Shown piece by piece: positions 8,159 to 16,334 of a DNA stretch of 19,734 nt (the stretch's first letter is position 1; every line of letters starts with the position of its first letter). Origin of the DNA: Rohdeia sp044358925. GTDB lineage: Bacteria > Planctomycetota > UBA1135 > GCA-002686595. Both the position numbers and the translations under genes were made by a program. The notes under the pieces were generated by a model, which ran no database searches, was not told the DNA's origin, and saw only the letters and a list, made by a program, of their open reading frames with translations. The DNA lies in the NCBI GenBank assembly GCA_044358925.1, contig JBIKNC010000063.1, positions 1 to 19,734 of the forward strand, written 5' to 3'.

Positions 8159-8691
8159 CGGCGAGCGGCCGCCTCGGGCGCGCCGGGTTTCATGCCGGCC
8201 GCGCGGCCTTCGGCGAGCGCTTCTTCGATCTCCAACCCGCCGCGCGTGGCGAGTTCGATCGCCAGGATGAACGCCGCGCGCGCGCCCGTGTCGCAGAACA
8301 CGAGCATGGGACCGCGCTCACCCGCGTCGAGCAGCGCGAGCGCGCGGTCGACCTCGGCGTCGGACAGCTTCGCGAAGTCGATCGGTACGTGTTCGTAGGG
8401 CAGAGCCAGACGCCGCGCCACGGCGGCGACGGGCAGCACACGGATCTCGTCGCCGGTGCGCAAGTCGACGACCGACACGAAGCCGCGACGCTCCAGCAAC
8501 TCGAGCACGTTCGCGTCCGGCTGACTCGCGACGTAGACGTTGCCGTAGTGGTAGCTGTTGTCGAGCGATCCGAGGCGCACCGACTCGACCGGTGCGACGG
8601 GCGCGGGCGGCTCGTCGTCGGTCGACCGACACGCGCCGCACACGAGCGCAAGGGCACACACCGCGAGTGCCTGCACACGCCACGCTCTCAC
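8050..8691 (-). CDS. Exported protein-tyrosine-phosphatase-like protein (DUF442/BLH type)
   Basis: This 213-residue protein starts with RAWRVQALAVCALALVCGAC, an N-terminal export signal that may be a lipoprotein signal with a poor lipobox (C21). The core, about 38-165, resembles the DUF442/beta-lactamase-hydrolase-like branch of cysteine phosphatases: VYVASQPDANVLELLERRGFVSVVDLRTGDE, then the loop VFCDTGARAAFI with C133 and R138. The arginine spacing fits the CxxGxR version used by DUF442. Function and substrate are unknown. GTG at 8691 overlaps the DUF423 stop (GTGA), so the two are cotranslated. The last 36 codons are antisense to bioA and encode a low-complexity Ala/Ser/Arg tail, probably a run-on after loss of an earlier stop. 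Confidence 0.75.
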   Translation of the reverse strand: MRAWRVQALAVCALALVCGACRSTDDEPPAPVAPVESVRLGSLDNSYHYGNVYVASQPDANVLELLERRGFVSVVDLRTGDEIRVLPVAAVARRLALPYEHVPIDFAKLSDAEVDRALALLDAGERGPMLVFCDTGARAAFILAIELATRGGLEIEEALAEGRAAGMKPGAPEAAARRQIERVRARTAAAAQAISASTTSASSSPSRHAGGSA

Positions 8692-9062
8692 GCGAAGCCT
8701 CCGCGGAACGCGCGCACGACGAGCGCCAGCCAACCGACGATCAAGAGGGTGCCGCCGATCGGCGTGACCGGGCCCCACAGCGCGCCGCTCCCGCCGAGTG
8801 CGAGTGCGTACAGCGAGCCGCTGAAGCCGAGCACCCCCAGCACGAACAGCGCCGGCACGACCACACCGGGACGCGGCGTCAGTGCGGCGAGTGCGAGCAG
8901 TGCGAGTGCATGCCACATCTGATAGTCGACCGCGGTCGCCCACCAGCCCTGCGACTCGGCGCGCACGAACTCGTCTTCGAGTCCGTGCGCGCCGAGTGCG
9001 CCGAGCATCACCGCACTGCCCGCGAGCAATGCGGCCGCCAAGACGAGTTGATTGCGCGACAT
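8688..9062 (-). CDS. DUF423 family membrane protein (YgdD-like)
   Basis: This small inner-membrane protein of 124 residues has about four hydrophobic segments. It shows the family pattern: LGALGAHGL near the start (20-28), MWHALALLALAAL, FSGSLYALALGG and GPVTPIGGTLLIVGWLALV. The ATG at 9062 gives the normal DUF423 length. The biochemical role of the family is not established. It is the first gene of a two-gene unit with the phosphatase-like protein, overlapping it by 4 bp, and starts 37 bases after the VWA gene's stop on the same strand, so it may be cotranscribed with the sigma/VWA genes. Confidence 0.9.
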   Translation of the reverse strand: MSRNQLVLAAALLAGSAVMLGALGAHGLEDEFVRAESQGWWATAVDYQMWHALALLALAALTPRPGVVVPALFVLGVLGFSGSLYALALGGSGALWGPVTPIGGTLLIVGWLALVVRAFRGGFA

Positions 9063-9099
9063 CGTTGCAGCGTAACGATCGGCGCAACCAGTCGAATCA

Positions 9100-12003
9100 T
9101 CAGCGCCCTTCCTTCGCGACGCCGCCGAACACGCGGGCGCGCACTTCCTGCTCGAGTTCGGTGATGCGCGCTTCGAGCGCCGCACGCTGCGCGAGATCGG
9201 GCGTACCCGGCGCGCCCAGTTCGACTTCGAGTTCGTAGCGCACGTGGCGCAGCTCGTCGACCAGGCCTTCGACCGGCGACGGCGGCCGCACGAGCGCTTC
9301 GATCGCGGCGCGGTTGCGCGCGAACAGACCGGCGAACGAGCGGAACTCGGTCTCGGGCGACTCGTTCGCGGCGCGTTCGATCGCGGCCGCGAGCACGTCG
9401 AGCGAGTCGCGGCGCACGTGCGTGGAGCGCTTCAGGATCTCGGCCACGCGTGCCACGAGCACGTTCTTGCGGAGAGCGACGGGTGCGGCGTCGAAGTTCC
9501 AGGTCGCCAGCGCACCGGTGACCGGCTGCGCGAGTTCGTTCGGCGCGCCGCTCTCTGTGCCGCTGGTCGGCGACAACCAACGCACTCGCACCGTCGCGAG
9601 CGACTGCTCGTTCGGCACGCGGTTCGACGCGTCGAACTGCACGCCGCGCAGTTCGTACAGCGCGACGACCGAGTGTCCGGCGCCGACTTCGCCGCCGTCG
9701 ACCGTGTCGTCGCGGAACGAACGATCGGCCACCGCGCGGTTCTCGTACCCGATCAGTCGGTACTCGCGCACGACGTTCGGGTCGAACTCGACCTGGATCT
9801 TCACGTCGCGCGCGATCGTCTGGAACGCGCCGGTGAAGTTCTCGACGAACGCGCGGCGCGCCTCGAGCGGCGTGTCCACGTAGTCCGCTTTGCCGTCGCC
9901 GCGGTCGGCGAGTTGCTCGAGGAACACGTCGTTGTGGTTGCCGAGGCCGACGCCGATCGTGTTGAGCAGGATCTGGTTCGTGCGGCTCGCTTCGACGCGC
10001 TCGAGGATGCGCGCCTGGTCCGTCTCGCCGATGTTGCCGACGCCGTCGGACAGGAACACGACGCGGTTCTCGCGCTCGAGGTCGTGGCCGCGCGCGGCGA
10101 GTTCGTAGCCGAGCACGAGGCCGCCTTCGACGTTCGTGCCGCCGGCCGCGCCGAGTGTCGCGATCGCGGCTTCGATGAGGCCGCGCTGCGTCGCGGGAGT
10201 CGGCTCCAGCACGATCTGCGCCGTGTTGGAGAACGCGACGATCGCGAGCGTGTCGCGCTCGTCGAGCTTCGTGAGCAACTGCATGAGCGCGTTCTTCACG
10301 AGCTCGTGGCGCCCGCCCTGCTCCATCGAACCGGACGTGTCGACGACGAACGTCAGTGCGAGACCGTTGCGTTCGTAGTCCTCGACGACGCGGCCTTGCA
10401 GACCGACGCGCATGAGCCAGGTCGGCTCACCGAGGTGCGCCGCGTCGAACGGATTCGGCGCCAGCTGCGCGGTGACGGCGAACGTCCCGCTCGTCGGTGC
10501 CGCGAGTTCGGCGTCGAAGTAGTTGATCCACTCCTCGACGCGGATCTGGTCCGGGCTCGGCATCACGCCGCTGTCGAGCATGGCCCGTGCCAGCGTGTAG
10601 CTCGACGTGTCGACGTCGGCCGCGAACGTGGAGACGGCGTCGATCGCTGCGCGTTCGAACGGCCGTGTGCCCCAGTGCCGGAAGAACATGTCCGCCAGCG
10701 ACTCGGCGGGGCGCCGACGGCAATCCGCAAGCACGGCGTCGAGCCGCTCCTCCATCACGCCGCGGCCGAACAGGCGCCAGCGCACGTCGAGCAGCGCGGC
10801 CGAGTCGAGCGCTTCGTTCGAGTTCGGCGCCAAGTAGCCGAGCGTCTCGAGCAGTTGGCGCAGTCCGCGCTCGTTCGGTTCGAGGCCGCTCGCTGCGAGC
10901 TTCTTCTGCTCGAAGGCCTGCATCGCCGCGAAGTCGCCGGCCCACGACGGCAGCGGGCCGTCCTCTTCGCCGTCGACGTCGTCGCGGTCGTACAGAACGA
11001 GGTCGTCGAGTGCCGGAACTTCGCCATCGAGCGCGCGACGCGCGTTCTCGACGTCCTTGTCTTGGAGTTCGACCAACGTGTCGAACCGAACGGACAACTC
11101 ATCGACGCTCTTGCTCTTCGAATCGGCCGGAGCAGCACCACCCGCGGTCGGCACGGCGCCCGGCGGCGCGCCGCGCAACGACGGGCGCTCGGGCGCAGGA
11201 CCCTGCGGTCCTCCGGTCGTCGGAGGCGCGCCGCCGCCACCGAATCCCAACCGCGTGAGTTCGTCGACTGCTCCGTTCTTCGTGCCGTCCAAGTAGCCGA
11301 GCGCCTTCAGTTGCTCCCTCGACTCGGTCCACGCACCACCCGCATCGGGCATCTGCGCGGGTGCGCCGGGTGCTTCGATCGAACCGGCGAAGAAGCCGCT
11401 CGTCGTCGCCGTGTCGGAAGAACCGAAGGCTCCCGGATCCAACGACAGCGTCTCGGCCAGTCCCGCGAGACTCCTCTCGCCCTGCGGATCGAAGCCGTAG
11501 CCGCTCGTGCGCTGTGCATCGCTGCCGCCGATCGGTGACTCGAATTCGAGTCGATACCTGACTTCGCCTCCGGCCATCAAGTCGATTCCCGGCGCCAGCG
11601 CATCACCCGGCGCCGCCTCACCGCGCGCCACCTCGTCGCCGTTCCACAGCGAACTCACCCGCGGCTGCGAGCCGAACCACACCGCGCTCGCGCCCGTCGC
11701 CAAGAGAATCGCCGCAGCCGCCGCCATCGCGCGCCGCCGCCGGAACGGGATCACGGGCGCACTCGGCGTCTGCGACGTCGCCACTCGCGCGACCTCGGCC
11801 TGCTGCATGTCGCTGAGTCCGCGGCTCTCGCCGCCGAACGCGCGCACCAGTCCGATCGTCGATGCGAGTCGGTCGCGTTCCGCGCGCAGGTCCTCGCCGA
11901 CGTCGTCGAGGCGCGCCAGCTCGCGCTCGAGCGCCGCGCTCTCGTCCGCACTCGATTCGCCCAGCAGGTGCGCCACCAGGCGCTCGCGTGTCTCGGGATT
12001 CAT
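9100..12003 (-). CDS. Membrane-anchored YfbK-like VWA protein with anti-sigma-like N-terminus
   Basis: The protein has 967 residues. Residues 1 to about 60 (MNPETRERLVAHLLGE, then heptad-like charged sequence) resemble the cytosolic end of anti-sigma factors but lack a zinc-binding HxxxC pair. A single membrane span follows at about 92-110. Residues 155-345 are a Gly/Pro/Asp-rich linker. At 459-497 is the short conserved domain that precedes VWA in YfbK proteins (TFAADVDTSSYTLARAMLD). The VWA domain, about 548-730, has an intact MIDAS: D555-x-S557-x-S559, T623 and D653. A YfbK-type C-terminal region ends in a coiled segment. The main domain is presumably periplasmic. Start ATG 12003 has GAGAGAG seven bases upstream. 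It follows the ECF sigma gene, suggesting regulation of that factor (inference). Confidence 0.9.
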   Translation of the reverse strand: MNPETRERLVAHLLGESSADESAALERELARLDDVGEDLRAERDRLASTIGLVRAFGGESRGLSDMQQAEVARVATSQTPSAPVIPFRRRRAMAAAAAILLATGASAVWFGSQPRVSSLWNGDEVARGEAAPGDALAPGIDLMAGGEVRYRLEFESPIGGSDAQRTSGYGFDPQGERSLAGLAETLSLDPGAFGSSDTATTSGFFAGSIEAPGAPAQMPDAGGAWTESREQLKALGYLDGTKNGAVDELTRLGFGGGGAPPTTGGPQGPAPERPSLRGAPPGAVPTAGGAAPADSKSKSVDELSVRFDTLVELQDKDVENARRALDGEVPALDDLVLYDRDDVDGEEDGPLPSWAGDFAAMQAFEQKKLAASGLEPNERGLRQLLETLGYLAPNSNEALDSAALLDVRWRLFGRGVMEERLDAVLADCRRRPAESLADMFFRHWGTRPFERAAIDAVSTFAADVDTSSYTLARAMLDSGVMPSPDQIRVEEWINYFDAELAAPTSGTFAVTAQLAPNPFDAAHLGEPTWLMRVGLQGRVVEDYERNGLALTFVVDTSGSMEQGGRHELVKNALMQLLTKLDERDTLAIVAFSNTAQIVLEPTPATQRGLIEAAIATLGAAGGTNVEGGLVLGYELAARGHDLERENRVVFLSDGVGNIGETDQARILERVEASRTNQILLNTIGVGLGNHNDVFLEQLADRGDGKADYVDTPLEARRAFVENFTGAFQTIARDVKIQVEFDPNVVREYRLIGYENRAVADRSFRDDTVDGGEVGAGHSVVALYELRGVQFDASNRVPNEQSLATVRVRWLSPTSGTESGAPNELAQPVTGALATWNFDAAPVALRKNVLVARVAEILKRSTHVRRDSLDVLAAAIERAANESPETEFRSFAGLFARNRAAIEALVRPPSPVEGLVDELRHVRYELEVELGAPGTPDLAQRAALEARITELEQEVRARVFGGVAKEGR

Positions 12004-12117
12004 GTCGTCACTCTCTCGACGCTCGTGGCGTCGTGTGTTCGGTGTGTCGCGCTCGATTTGCAACTTCCTTCGAAGAGCGCGTGTGTGTGAAACGTCGTTT
12101 GCAGTGCAGCGCTTGGT

Positions 12118-12753
12118 TCAAATGCCGGCGCGTGTTCGCGGCGCCGCCGCTCCGGGCATCAGATGCGCGAGTTCGCGCCCGAGCGCGTCGAGCCCCTCGC
12201 TGATCAACCAACCGACCGTGCCGACCTTCTTGCCGGTGATGTCGGCGATCTCGCGGTAGCTGCGCTCGCCGATCAGCCGCAGCACCAGGACTTCGCGTTG
12301 GTCCTTCGGCAACTTCTCGAGGCCGCGTTCGACCGCCGCGCGTGTGTCGGCCTCCTCCAGACTCTCGAACCCGCCGCGCACCGCTTCGTTGCCGGCCGCC
12401 TCCTCCTCGCGTCGCCGGCGCCGCTTCTCCGTCCGCACGTCGTCCATACAGGCGTTCCTCGTGACGCGGTGGAGCCAGCCGCGCAGTTGGGCGCGCTCGA
12501 GTTCCGGGATGCCGAGGACGTCCTCGGGCAACACCGGCGGCTTCGAAGCGAGCTTGATGAACACCTCTTGCACCACGTCTTCGGCGCGAGCGAGATCGCC
12601 GAGCAGGCTCCTCGCGTGGTGCAGGAGCACCGCCTGGTGGTTCGCGACCAATGCCGCGAACGCCTGTGGGTCCTTGCGCTCCCAGGCGGCGAGCAGGGCG
12701 CCGTCCGAAAGTGTGGACGGCACGTCCGATCGCCCTGCGCTGTCCTGATCCAT
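12118..12753 (-). CDS. ECF-type RNA polymerase sigma factor
   Basis: This 211-residue sigma-70 family protein has only regions 2 and 4. Region 2 (about 28-112) contains AEDVVQEVFIKL (57-68) and LRGWLHRVTRNACMDDVR (90-107). A charged linker (RRRRREEEAA) leads to region 4 (about 140-197), with LEKLPKDQREVLVLRLIGERSYREIADITGKKVGTVGWLISEGLDAL providing the helix-turn-helix. The ATG at 12753 was chosen over upstream in-frame codons, which would add only Arg/Pro-rich sequence. It is 114 bp upstream of the VWA gene and divergent from the agmatinase gene (186-bp gap, in which I see no convincing ECF promoter). The adjacent membrane protein is the likely cognate regulator. Confidence 0.93.
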   Translation of the reverse strand: MDQDSAGRSDVPSTLSDGALLAAWERKDPQAFAALVANHQAVLLHHARSLLGDLARAEDVVQEVFIKLASKPPVLPEDVLGIPELERAQLRGWLHRVTRNACMDDVRTEKRRRRREEEAAGNEAVRGGFESLEEADTRAAVERGLEKLPKDQREVLVLRLIGERSYREIADITGKKVGTVGWLISEGLDALGRELAHLMPGAAAPRTRAGI

Positions 12754-12939
12754 GGTGTCCGGAGGTTCCGCGGCGGAAATGCCGCGCCGCACGCGCGGCC
12801 CGCGCGAGCGTGAGGGCCGAACGCCGATCCTCGCGGGGCTGTTGGCGCGGGCTCCAGCAATTCCACCGCCCCCTTGCACTTTCGTGGGGCGACGCGGGCT
12901 CGACCTGTGCGCGCCCGATCGTCAGGCTCTCCGGCCGCC

Positions 12940-14019
12940 ATGTCCTCGAACCACGTGCCCGCCTCCCTCGCGAACCTCGACCCCAACGCGGCTTCGAAGC
13001 CCGGCAGCGGCCTGTTCGGCCTCGACGTCGCGCGCGCGGAAGCCGCGGTCTGGGTCCTGCCCGTGCCGTTCGACGCGACGACGTCCTACCGGCCCGGCAC
13101 GAGCGCGGGCCCCGACGCCGTCGCGCGCGCGTCGCACCAGGTCGACCTGCTCTGCCCGCTGTTCGGCCACCCGTGGCGGGCGGGGATCGTGCTCGTCGAC
13201 GAGCCGGAGGGCGTGAGCGCCGCCCAACACGCGGCCTTCGAGCGTGCGCGCGAGGTCGTGGCCGTGGGCGGCTGGATCGACGGCGATCCGAAACTCCTGG
13301 CCGACCTCGCGGCCGTCGACGCGGCGAGTGCGCGCATGAACGCGGCCGTCGAACGCGCGACCGCGGCCGCGCTCGACGCGGGCAAGTTGCCCGTGCTGCT
13401 GGGCGGCGACCACTCGACGCCGTTCGGCGCGCTCGCGGCCGTGGCGAGGCGCCATCCGGGTGTCGGGGTGCTCCACTTCGACGCGCACTCGGACCTGCGC
13501 AAGAGCTTCGAAGGCTTCACGTGGTCGCACGCCTCGATCCTGCGCAACGTCATGGAGCGCGTCGGCGGCGTGAGCAAACTGGTGCAGGTCGGCATCCGCG
13601 ACACGTGCCCCGAGGAGGTCGACTGGGCCGCGGCGAGCGGCGGGCGCGTCGAGATCCTGACCGACGAAGCCTGGGGCGAAGCGCGCCTCGGCCGGGCGGA
13701 CCTCGCCGCGCTCGCGCAGAGCTGGATCGCCAAACTGCCGCGCGAGGTCTACGTCACGTTCGACGTCGACGCACTCGACCCCGCGCTGTGCCCGAACACG
13801 GGCACGCCGGTGCCGGGCGGCCTGCGCTGGGACGAGGTCTCGCTGTGGCTGCGCACACTCGCGGCCAGCGGCAAGCGCATCGTCGGTCTCGACCTCGTCG
13901 AGGTCTCGCCGGGAGGCGCGACCGGGCCGGACGACCTCGACGCGTGGGATGCGAACGTCGGGGCGCGGCTCCTCTACCGCCTGATCGGCTGTGCGCTGCG
14001 GACGCGCGGCGCGACCTGA
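12940..14019 (+). CDS. Agmatinase/arginase-family ureohydrolase
   Basis: This binuclear manganese hydrolase has 359 residues. All six metal ligands are present: H158 in LGGDHSTPFG, D181/H183/D185 in HFDAHSDLR, and D275/D277 in TFDVDALDP. The N-terminal PVPFDATTSYRPGTSAGPDAVARAS and the C-terminal GLDLVEVSPG are typical of agmatinases, so hydrolysis of agmatine to putrescine and urea is likely, but the substrate (agmatine, arginine or another guanidino compound) is not provable here. It is about 50 residues longer than typical bacterial agmatinases, with extra sequence at about 85-140. ATG 12940 was chosen because upstream codons encode unlike sequence. It begins a plus-strand unit with the C26 hydrolase 26 bp downstream. 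Confidence 0.88.
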   Translation: MSSNHVPASLANLDPNAASKPGSGLFGLDVARAEAAVWVLPVPFDATTSYRPGTSAGPDAVARASHQVDLLCPLFGHPWRAGIVLVDEPEGVSAAQHAAFERAREVVAVGGWIDGDPKLLADLAAVDAASARMNAAVERATAAALDAGKLPVLLGGDHSTPFGALAAVARRHPGVGVLHFDAHSDLRKSFEGFTWSHASILRNVMERVGGVSKLVQVGIRDTCPEEVDWAAASGGRVEILTDEAWGEARLGRADLAALAQSWIAKLPREVYVTFDVDALDPALCPNTGTPVPGGLRWDEVSLWLRTLAASGKRIVGLDLVEVSPGGATGPDDLDAWDANVGARLLYRLIGCALRTRGAT

Positions 14020-14045
14020 GCAGCGCACACGAGTACGATCCCGAC

Positions 14046-14810
14046 GTGGCGGAAGGAGCACGAACGGGCGATGTGCGAGCGGGCGGCGAGCGCGTGCCGT
14101 TGATCGGCATCAACACGGGTGTGCTCGACGCACAGCGCGGGCGCGCGGAGTATCCGCTGCGCTACGCGGACGCGGTGCGGCGCGCGGGCGGGCAGCCGGT
14201 GGCGCTGTTCCCGAGCACCGATGCGGACGAGGTGCGGCGCGTGGTGGCCATGCTCGACGGGCTCCTGCTCTCGGGCGGCGACGACTTCGACACCGAGCGC
14301 CTCGGCCTCGGCCCCACCCACCCGGCCGCTTCACCCGTGCCGCACCTCAAGCAGGACGCGGACCTCGCGCTCGTGCGCGCGGCGCTCGCGGCGGACCTGC
14401 CGACGCTGGGCATCTGCTACGGCATGCAATTGATGGCGCTGGCGCGCGGCGGGTCGCTCCTGCAGCACCTGCCCGAGGATCGCCCCGGCTGCCGGCAGCA
14501 CTGGAAGGACGCGCGGCACCCGGTCGCGATCGAGGCGGCGTCGAAACTGGCGGCGGCGGTCGGTGTAGAGCCGCTCGTGACGCTCTCGCGCCACCACCAG
14601 GCGATCGATCGGCCCGGAAGCGCGTGGCGCGTCGTGGCGCGCGACGACGAGGGGCTCACGGAAGCAATCGAAGATCCCGACTTGCGCTTCGCGATCGGTG
14701 TGCAATGGCATCCGGAGCTGTCGGTCGAGACGAAGGACCACGACGAGCGGCAGACGCGGCTCGTGGCGGAGTTCGTGCGCGCGGCAACCGAGCGGGCGTC
14801 GAGGCGCTGA
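14046..14810 (+). CDS. Class I glutamine-amidotransferase-like hydrolase (peptidase C26, PuuD-like)
   Basis: This 254-residue protein has the nucleophile C124 in LGICYGMQ and the His-Glu of the triad in VQWHPE (H222, E224). LPLIGINTG-type N-terminal sequence, DGLLLSGGDDFD (71-82) and SRHHQAI are the pattern of gamma-glutamyl-GABA hydrolase-type C26 peptidases. There is no synthase domain, so it is probably a free hydrolase of a gamma-glutamyl compound. The neighbouring agmatinase suggests polyamine breakdown (putrescine to GABA), but the other puu genes are absent. The start is uncertain: GTG 14046 is given; GTG 14073 has GGAAGGAG at 14051-14058 upstream, with a long 14-nt spacing, and GTG 14094 sits just before the conserved region. 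Confidence 0.85.
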   Translation: MAEGARTGDVRAGGERVPLIGINTGVLDAQRGRAEYPLRYADAVRRAGGQPVALFPSTDADEVRRVVAMLDGLLLSGGDDFDTERLGLGPTHPAASPVPHLKQDADLALVRAALAADLPTLGICYGMQLMALARGGSLLQHLPEDRPGCRQHWKDARHPVAIEAASKLAAAVGVEPLVTLSRHHQAIDRPGSAWRVVARDDEGLTEAIEDPDLRFAIGVQWHPELSVETKDHDERQTRLVAEFVRAATERASRR

Positions 14811-14838
14811 CGGCTCTCCCACCGGCCGAGCAACAACC

Positions 14839-16191
14839 ATGCGGGCGTTCAACAATCCTGTCGGCGGCGGCAACGCCAAGGCGCGCTTGATCCTCATGTC
14901 GGTCGCGACCGTCGCGATCGGCGGAACGATGATCTACCTGCTGACGTCGGTGCCGAGCGGCGACGACACGGATCAGGAGCAGGTCGAAGAGAGTGTCGAA
15001 GAGGTCTACGCGCTGCCGGAGATCCTGCCGGGGACGTTCGAAGACGTGTCCGACGCCGAAGCGAGCGAGCGGCGCTACGTCGAAGAAGCGCAACTCGAGG
15101 TCGTGCGCACGGTCGTCCGGAGCACGACGGCCCTCGCGATCGCGGCCACGGGCGCTCGCGCGCTCGACGCCGCCACGGCTGCGGAGATCGCGGCCGCGCC
15201 TGCCACAGCGCGTGGCTCGTGGTTCACGGTGCGCGGTGAGGTGCTCGAGATCGCCCTCAAGGGCACGTCGGAACTGAGCGACCGCGACGAGTACGTCGGA
15301 GCGCTGCGCACGAGCGACGGCGTGACGGTCTTCTTCCGCGCGCTGCGCACGGACGACTCCGGCCTCGAAGCGGGCGACTGGGCGCGTGTCGACGGGATGT
15401 TCTTCAAGCTGCTCGCGGACGAGGTTCCTGGCCCCGACGGCGAAGTCGTCGCCGAAGGTCCGTTGCTCGTCGGCCCGGAAGTGCTGCTGTCGTTCCCCGA
15501 CTTCGGCACGGTCGCGACGCTCGAACAGGAACACTGGGACTCGGTGCGCGACGACACGCTCAGCCGAACGGCCGGACCGCAGGACGCGTTGCGCTGGCGC
15601 CTCTTGGCGTGGATGCGCGACTTGCCCGAGGGCGGCGTGCGCGCCTCGGAGAGCGTGCGCGAGGGTGGCATCCTGCGTGAGCAGGCGCTGGTCGACATGA
15701 AGTCGACGCCGGCCGACTTCCGCGGCCAGGTCTTCACGCTGACGGCGAGCCGCGTCCAAGGTGTGACGGTGCGCACGGCCGGCGAGAACCCGGCGCGCAT
15801 GGAGAAGTTCACCGAGCTGTGGCTCGGCAACTCGCTGTGGCAGAAACAACCGCTGATCCGCGTGCTGCTGCCCGGCGCCGGCGAGATGTTCCCGCCCGGC
15901 ACGCTCGTGGAAGGCGAACTCGTCTACTTCATGAACGTGGCGTACGACACCGCCGGCGGAAGCCGGATGCTCGCGCCGATGTTCGTCGCGAGTCGACTGC
16001 AGGTGTTCGAGCCGCCGCGCGACACGGCGATCCGGGCACTCGTCTACATCTTCACGGGCGCTCTCGCCGTGATGGTCGCGGTCATGGCCGTCCTGCTGCG
16101 ACGCGATCAACGCTCGAGCCGCGCTCTCGCAGCGAAGCTCGTCGAGCGTCGCCGCGCGCGCCGCGAGAAGGTCGGCGCGGTTCGGAGCTGA
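14839..16191 (+). CDS. Uncharacterised bitopic membrane protein with two possible OB-like domains
   Basis: I do not recognise this 450-residue protein. It has a membrane span at about 17-36 (LILMSVATVAIGGTMIYLL), a large presumably extracytoplasmic middle, a second span at about 398-420 (IRALVYIFTGALAVMVAVMAVLL) and a very basic cytoplasmic tail (421-450). The middle contains an acidic stretch (41-85) and two beta-rich segments, about 126-212 and 293-390. They share a pattern: RG-x-V/F-x-x-x-G/T at the start, a hydrophobic strand before VFFRALR or LIRVLLP, then G-x-x-V-x-G and an aromatic pair. An OB-like duplication is inferred, not shown. It starts 28 bp after the C26 gene and is last before the terminator at 16296-16334. 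Confidence 0.8.
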   Translation: MRAFNNPVGGGNAKARLILMSVATVAIGGTMIYLLTSVPSGDDTDQEQVEESVEEVYALPEILPGTFEDVSDAEASERRYVEEAQLEVVRTVVRSTTALAIAATGARALDAATAAEIAAAPATARGSWFTVRGEVLEIALKGTSELSDRDEYVGALRTSDGVTVFFRALRTDDSGLEAGDWARVDGMFFKLLADEVPGPDGEVVAEGPLLVGPEVLLSFPDFGTVATLEQEHWDSVRDDTLSRTAGPQDALRWRLLAWMRDLPEGGVRASESVREGGILREQALVDMKSTPADFRGQVFTLTASRVQGVTVRTAGENPARMEKFTELWLGNSLWQKQPLIRVLLPGAGEMFPPGTLVEGELVYFMNVAYDTAGGSRMLAPMFVASRLQVFEPPRDTAIRALVYIFTGALAVMVAVMAVLLRRDQRSSRALAAKLVERRRARREKVGAVRS

Positions 16192-16239
16192 CGTCGCGCG
16201 CCGCGACGATTCGCCGCGGTCGACACGCCGCCGCGATTC

Positions 16240-16267
16240 TGGTTCAATCCGCGCTCGAATTGGACCA
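16240..16267 (+). other. RNA hairpin or inverted repeat upstream of carB
   Basis: TGGTTCAAT (16240-16248) and ATTGGACCA (16259-16267) flank a 10-nt spacer. As RNA the arms pair over nine base pairs with a single G-U wobble; as DNA they are an 8-of-9 inverted repeat. It is one of the few AT-containing patches in the region, 48 bases after the preceding stop and 28 bases before the terminator stem. It could be an operator, a promoter-proximal site or an RNA leader element. Confidence 0.45.
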
Positions 16268-16295
16268 ACGAGAGCACTGCCCGTCGCCCACGACG

Positions 16296-16334
16296 ACCGT
16301 CGGCCCCTGAGAAGGGCACCGGCGGTTCTTTTTT
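16296..16334 (+). terminator. Intrinsic (Rho-independent) terminator
   Basis: ACCG-T-CGG-CCC (16296-16306) pairs with GGG, a CA bulge, CCG-G-CGGT (16314-16326) around the 7-nt loop CTGAGAA, giving about ten pairs plus a T-G wobble. It is followed directly by TCTTTTTT (16327-16334). It lies 105 bases after the unknown membrane protein's stop and 111 bases before the carB ATG. It most simply ends the agmatinase-C26-membrane-protein transcript. If carB transcription begins upstream of it, it would be an attenuator. Confidence 0.8.

Noticed and set aside
9244..11538. 764-codon plus-strand open frame opposite the VWA gene
   Set aside because: The composition is Arg/Val/Glu-biased with no recognisable domain. 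The minus strand encodes an intact VWA protein with all MIDAS residues.
12754..12939. Sigma-54 or ECF promoter in the sigma factor/agmatinase divergent region
   Set aside because: TGGCGCG and GGAATT-like words occur, but neither has a correctly spaced partner element.
12651..14045. N-terminal extension joining the C26 hydrolase to a frame overlapping the whole agmatinase gene
   Set aside because: The extension is a shadow of the agmatinase coding frame. The hydrolase homology begins only after about 14094.
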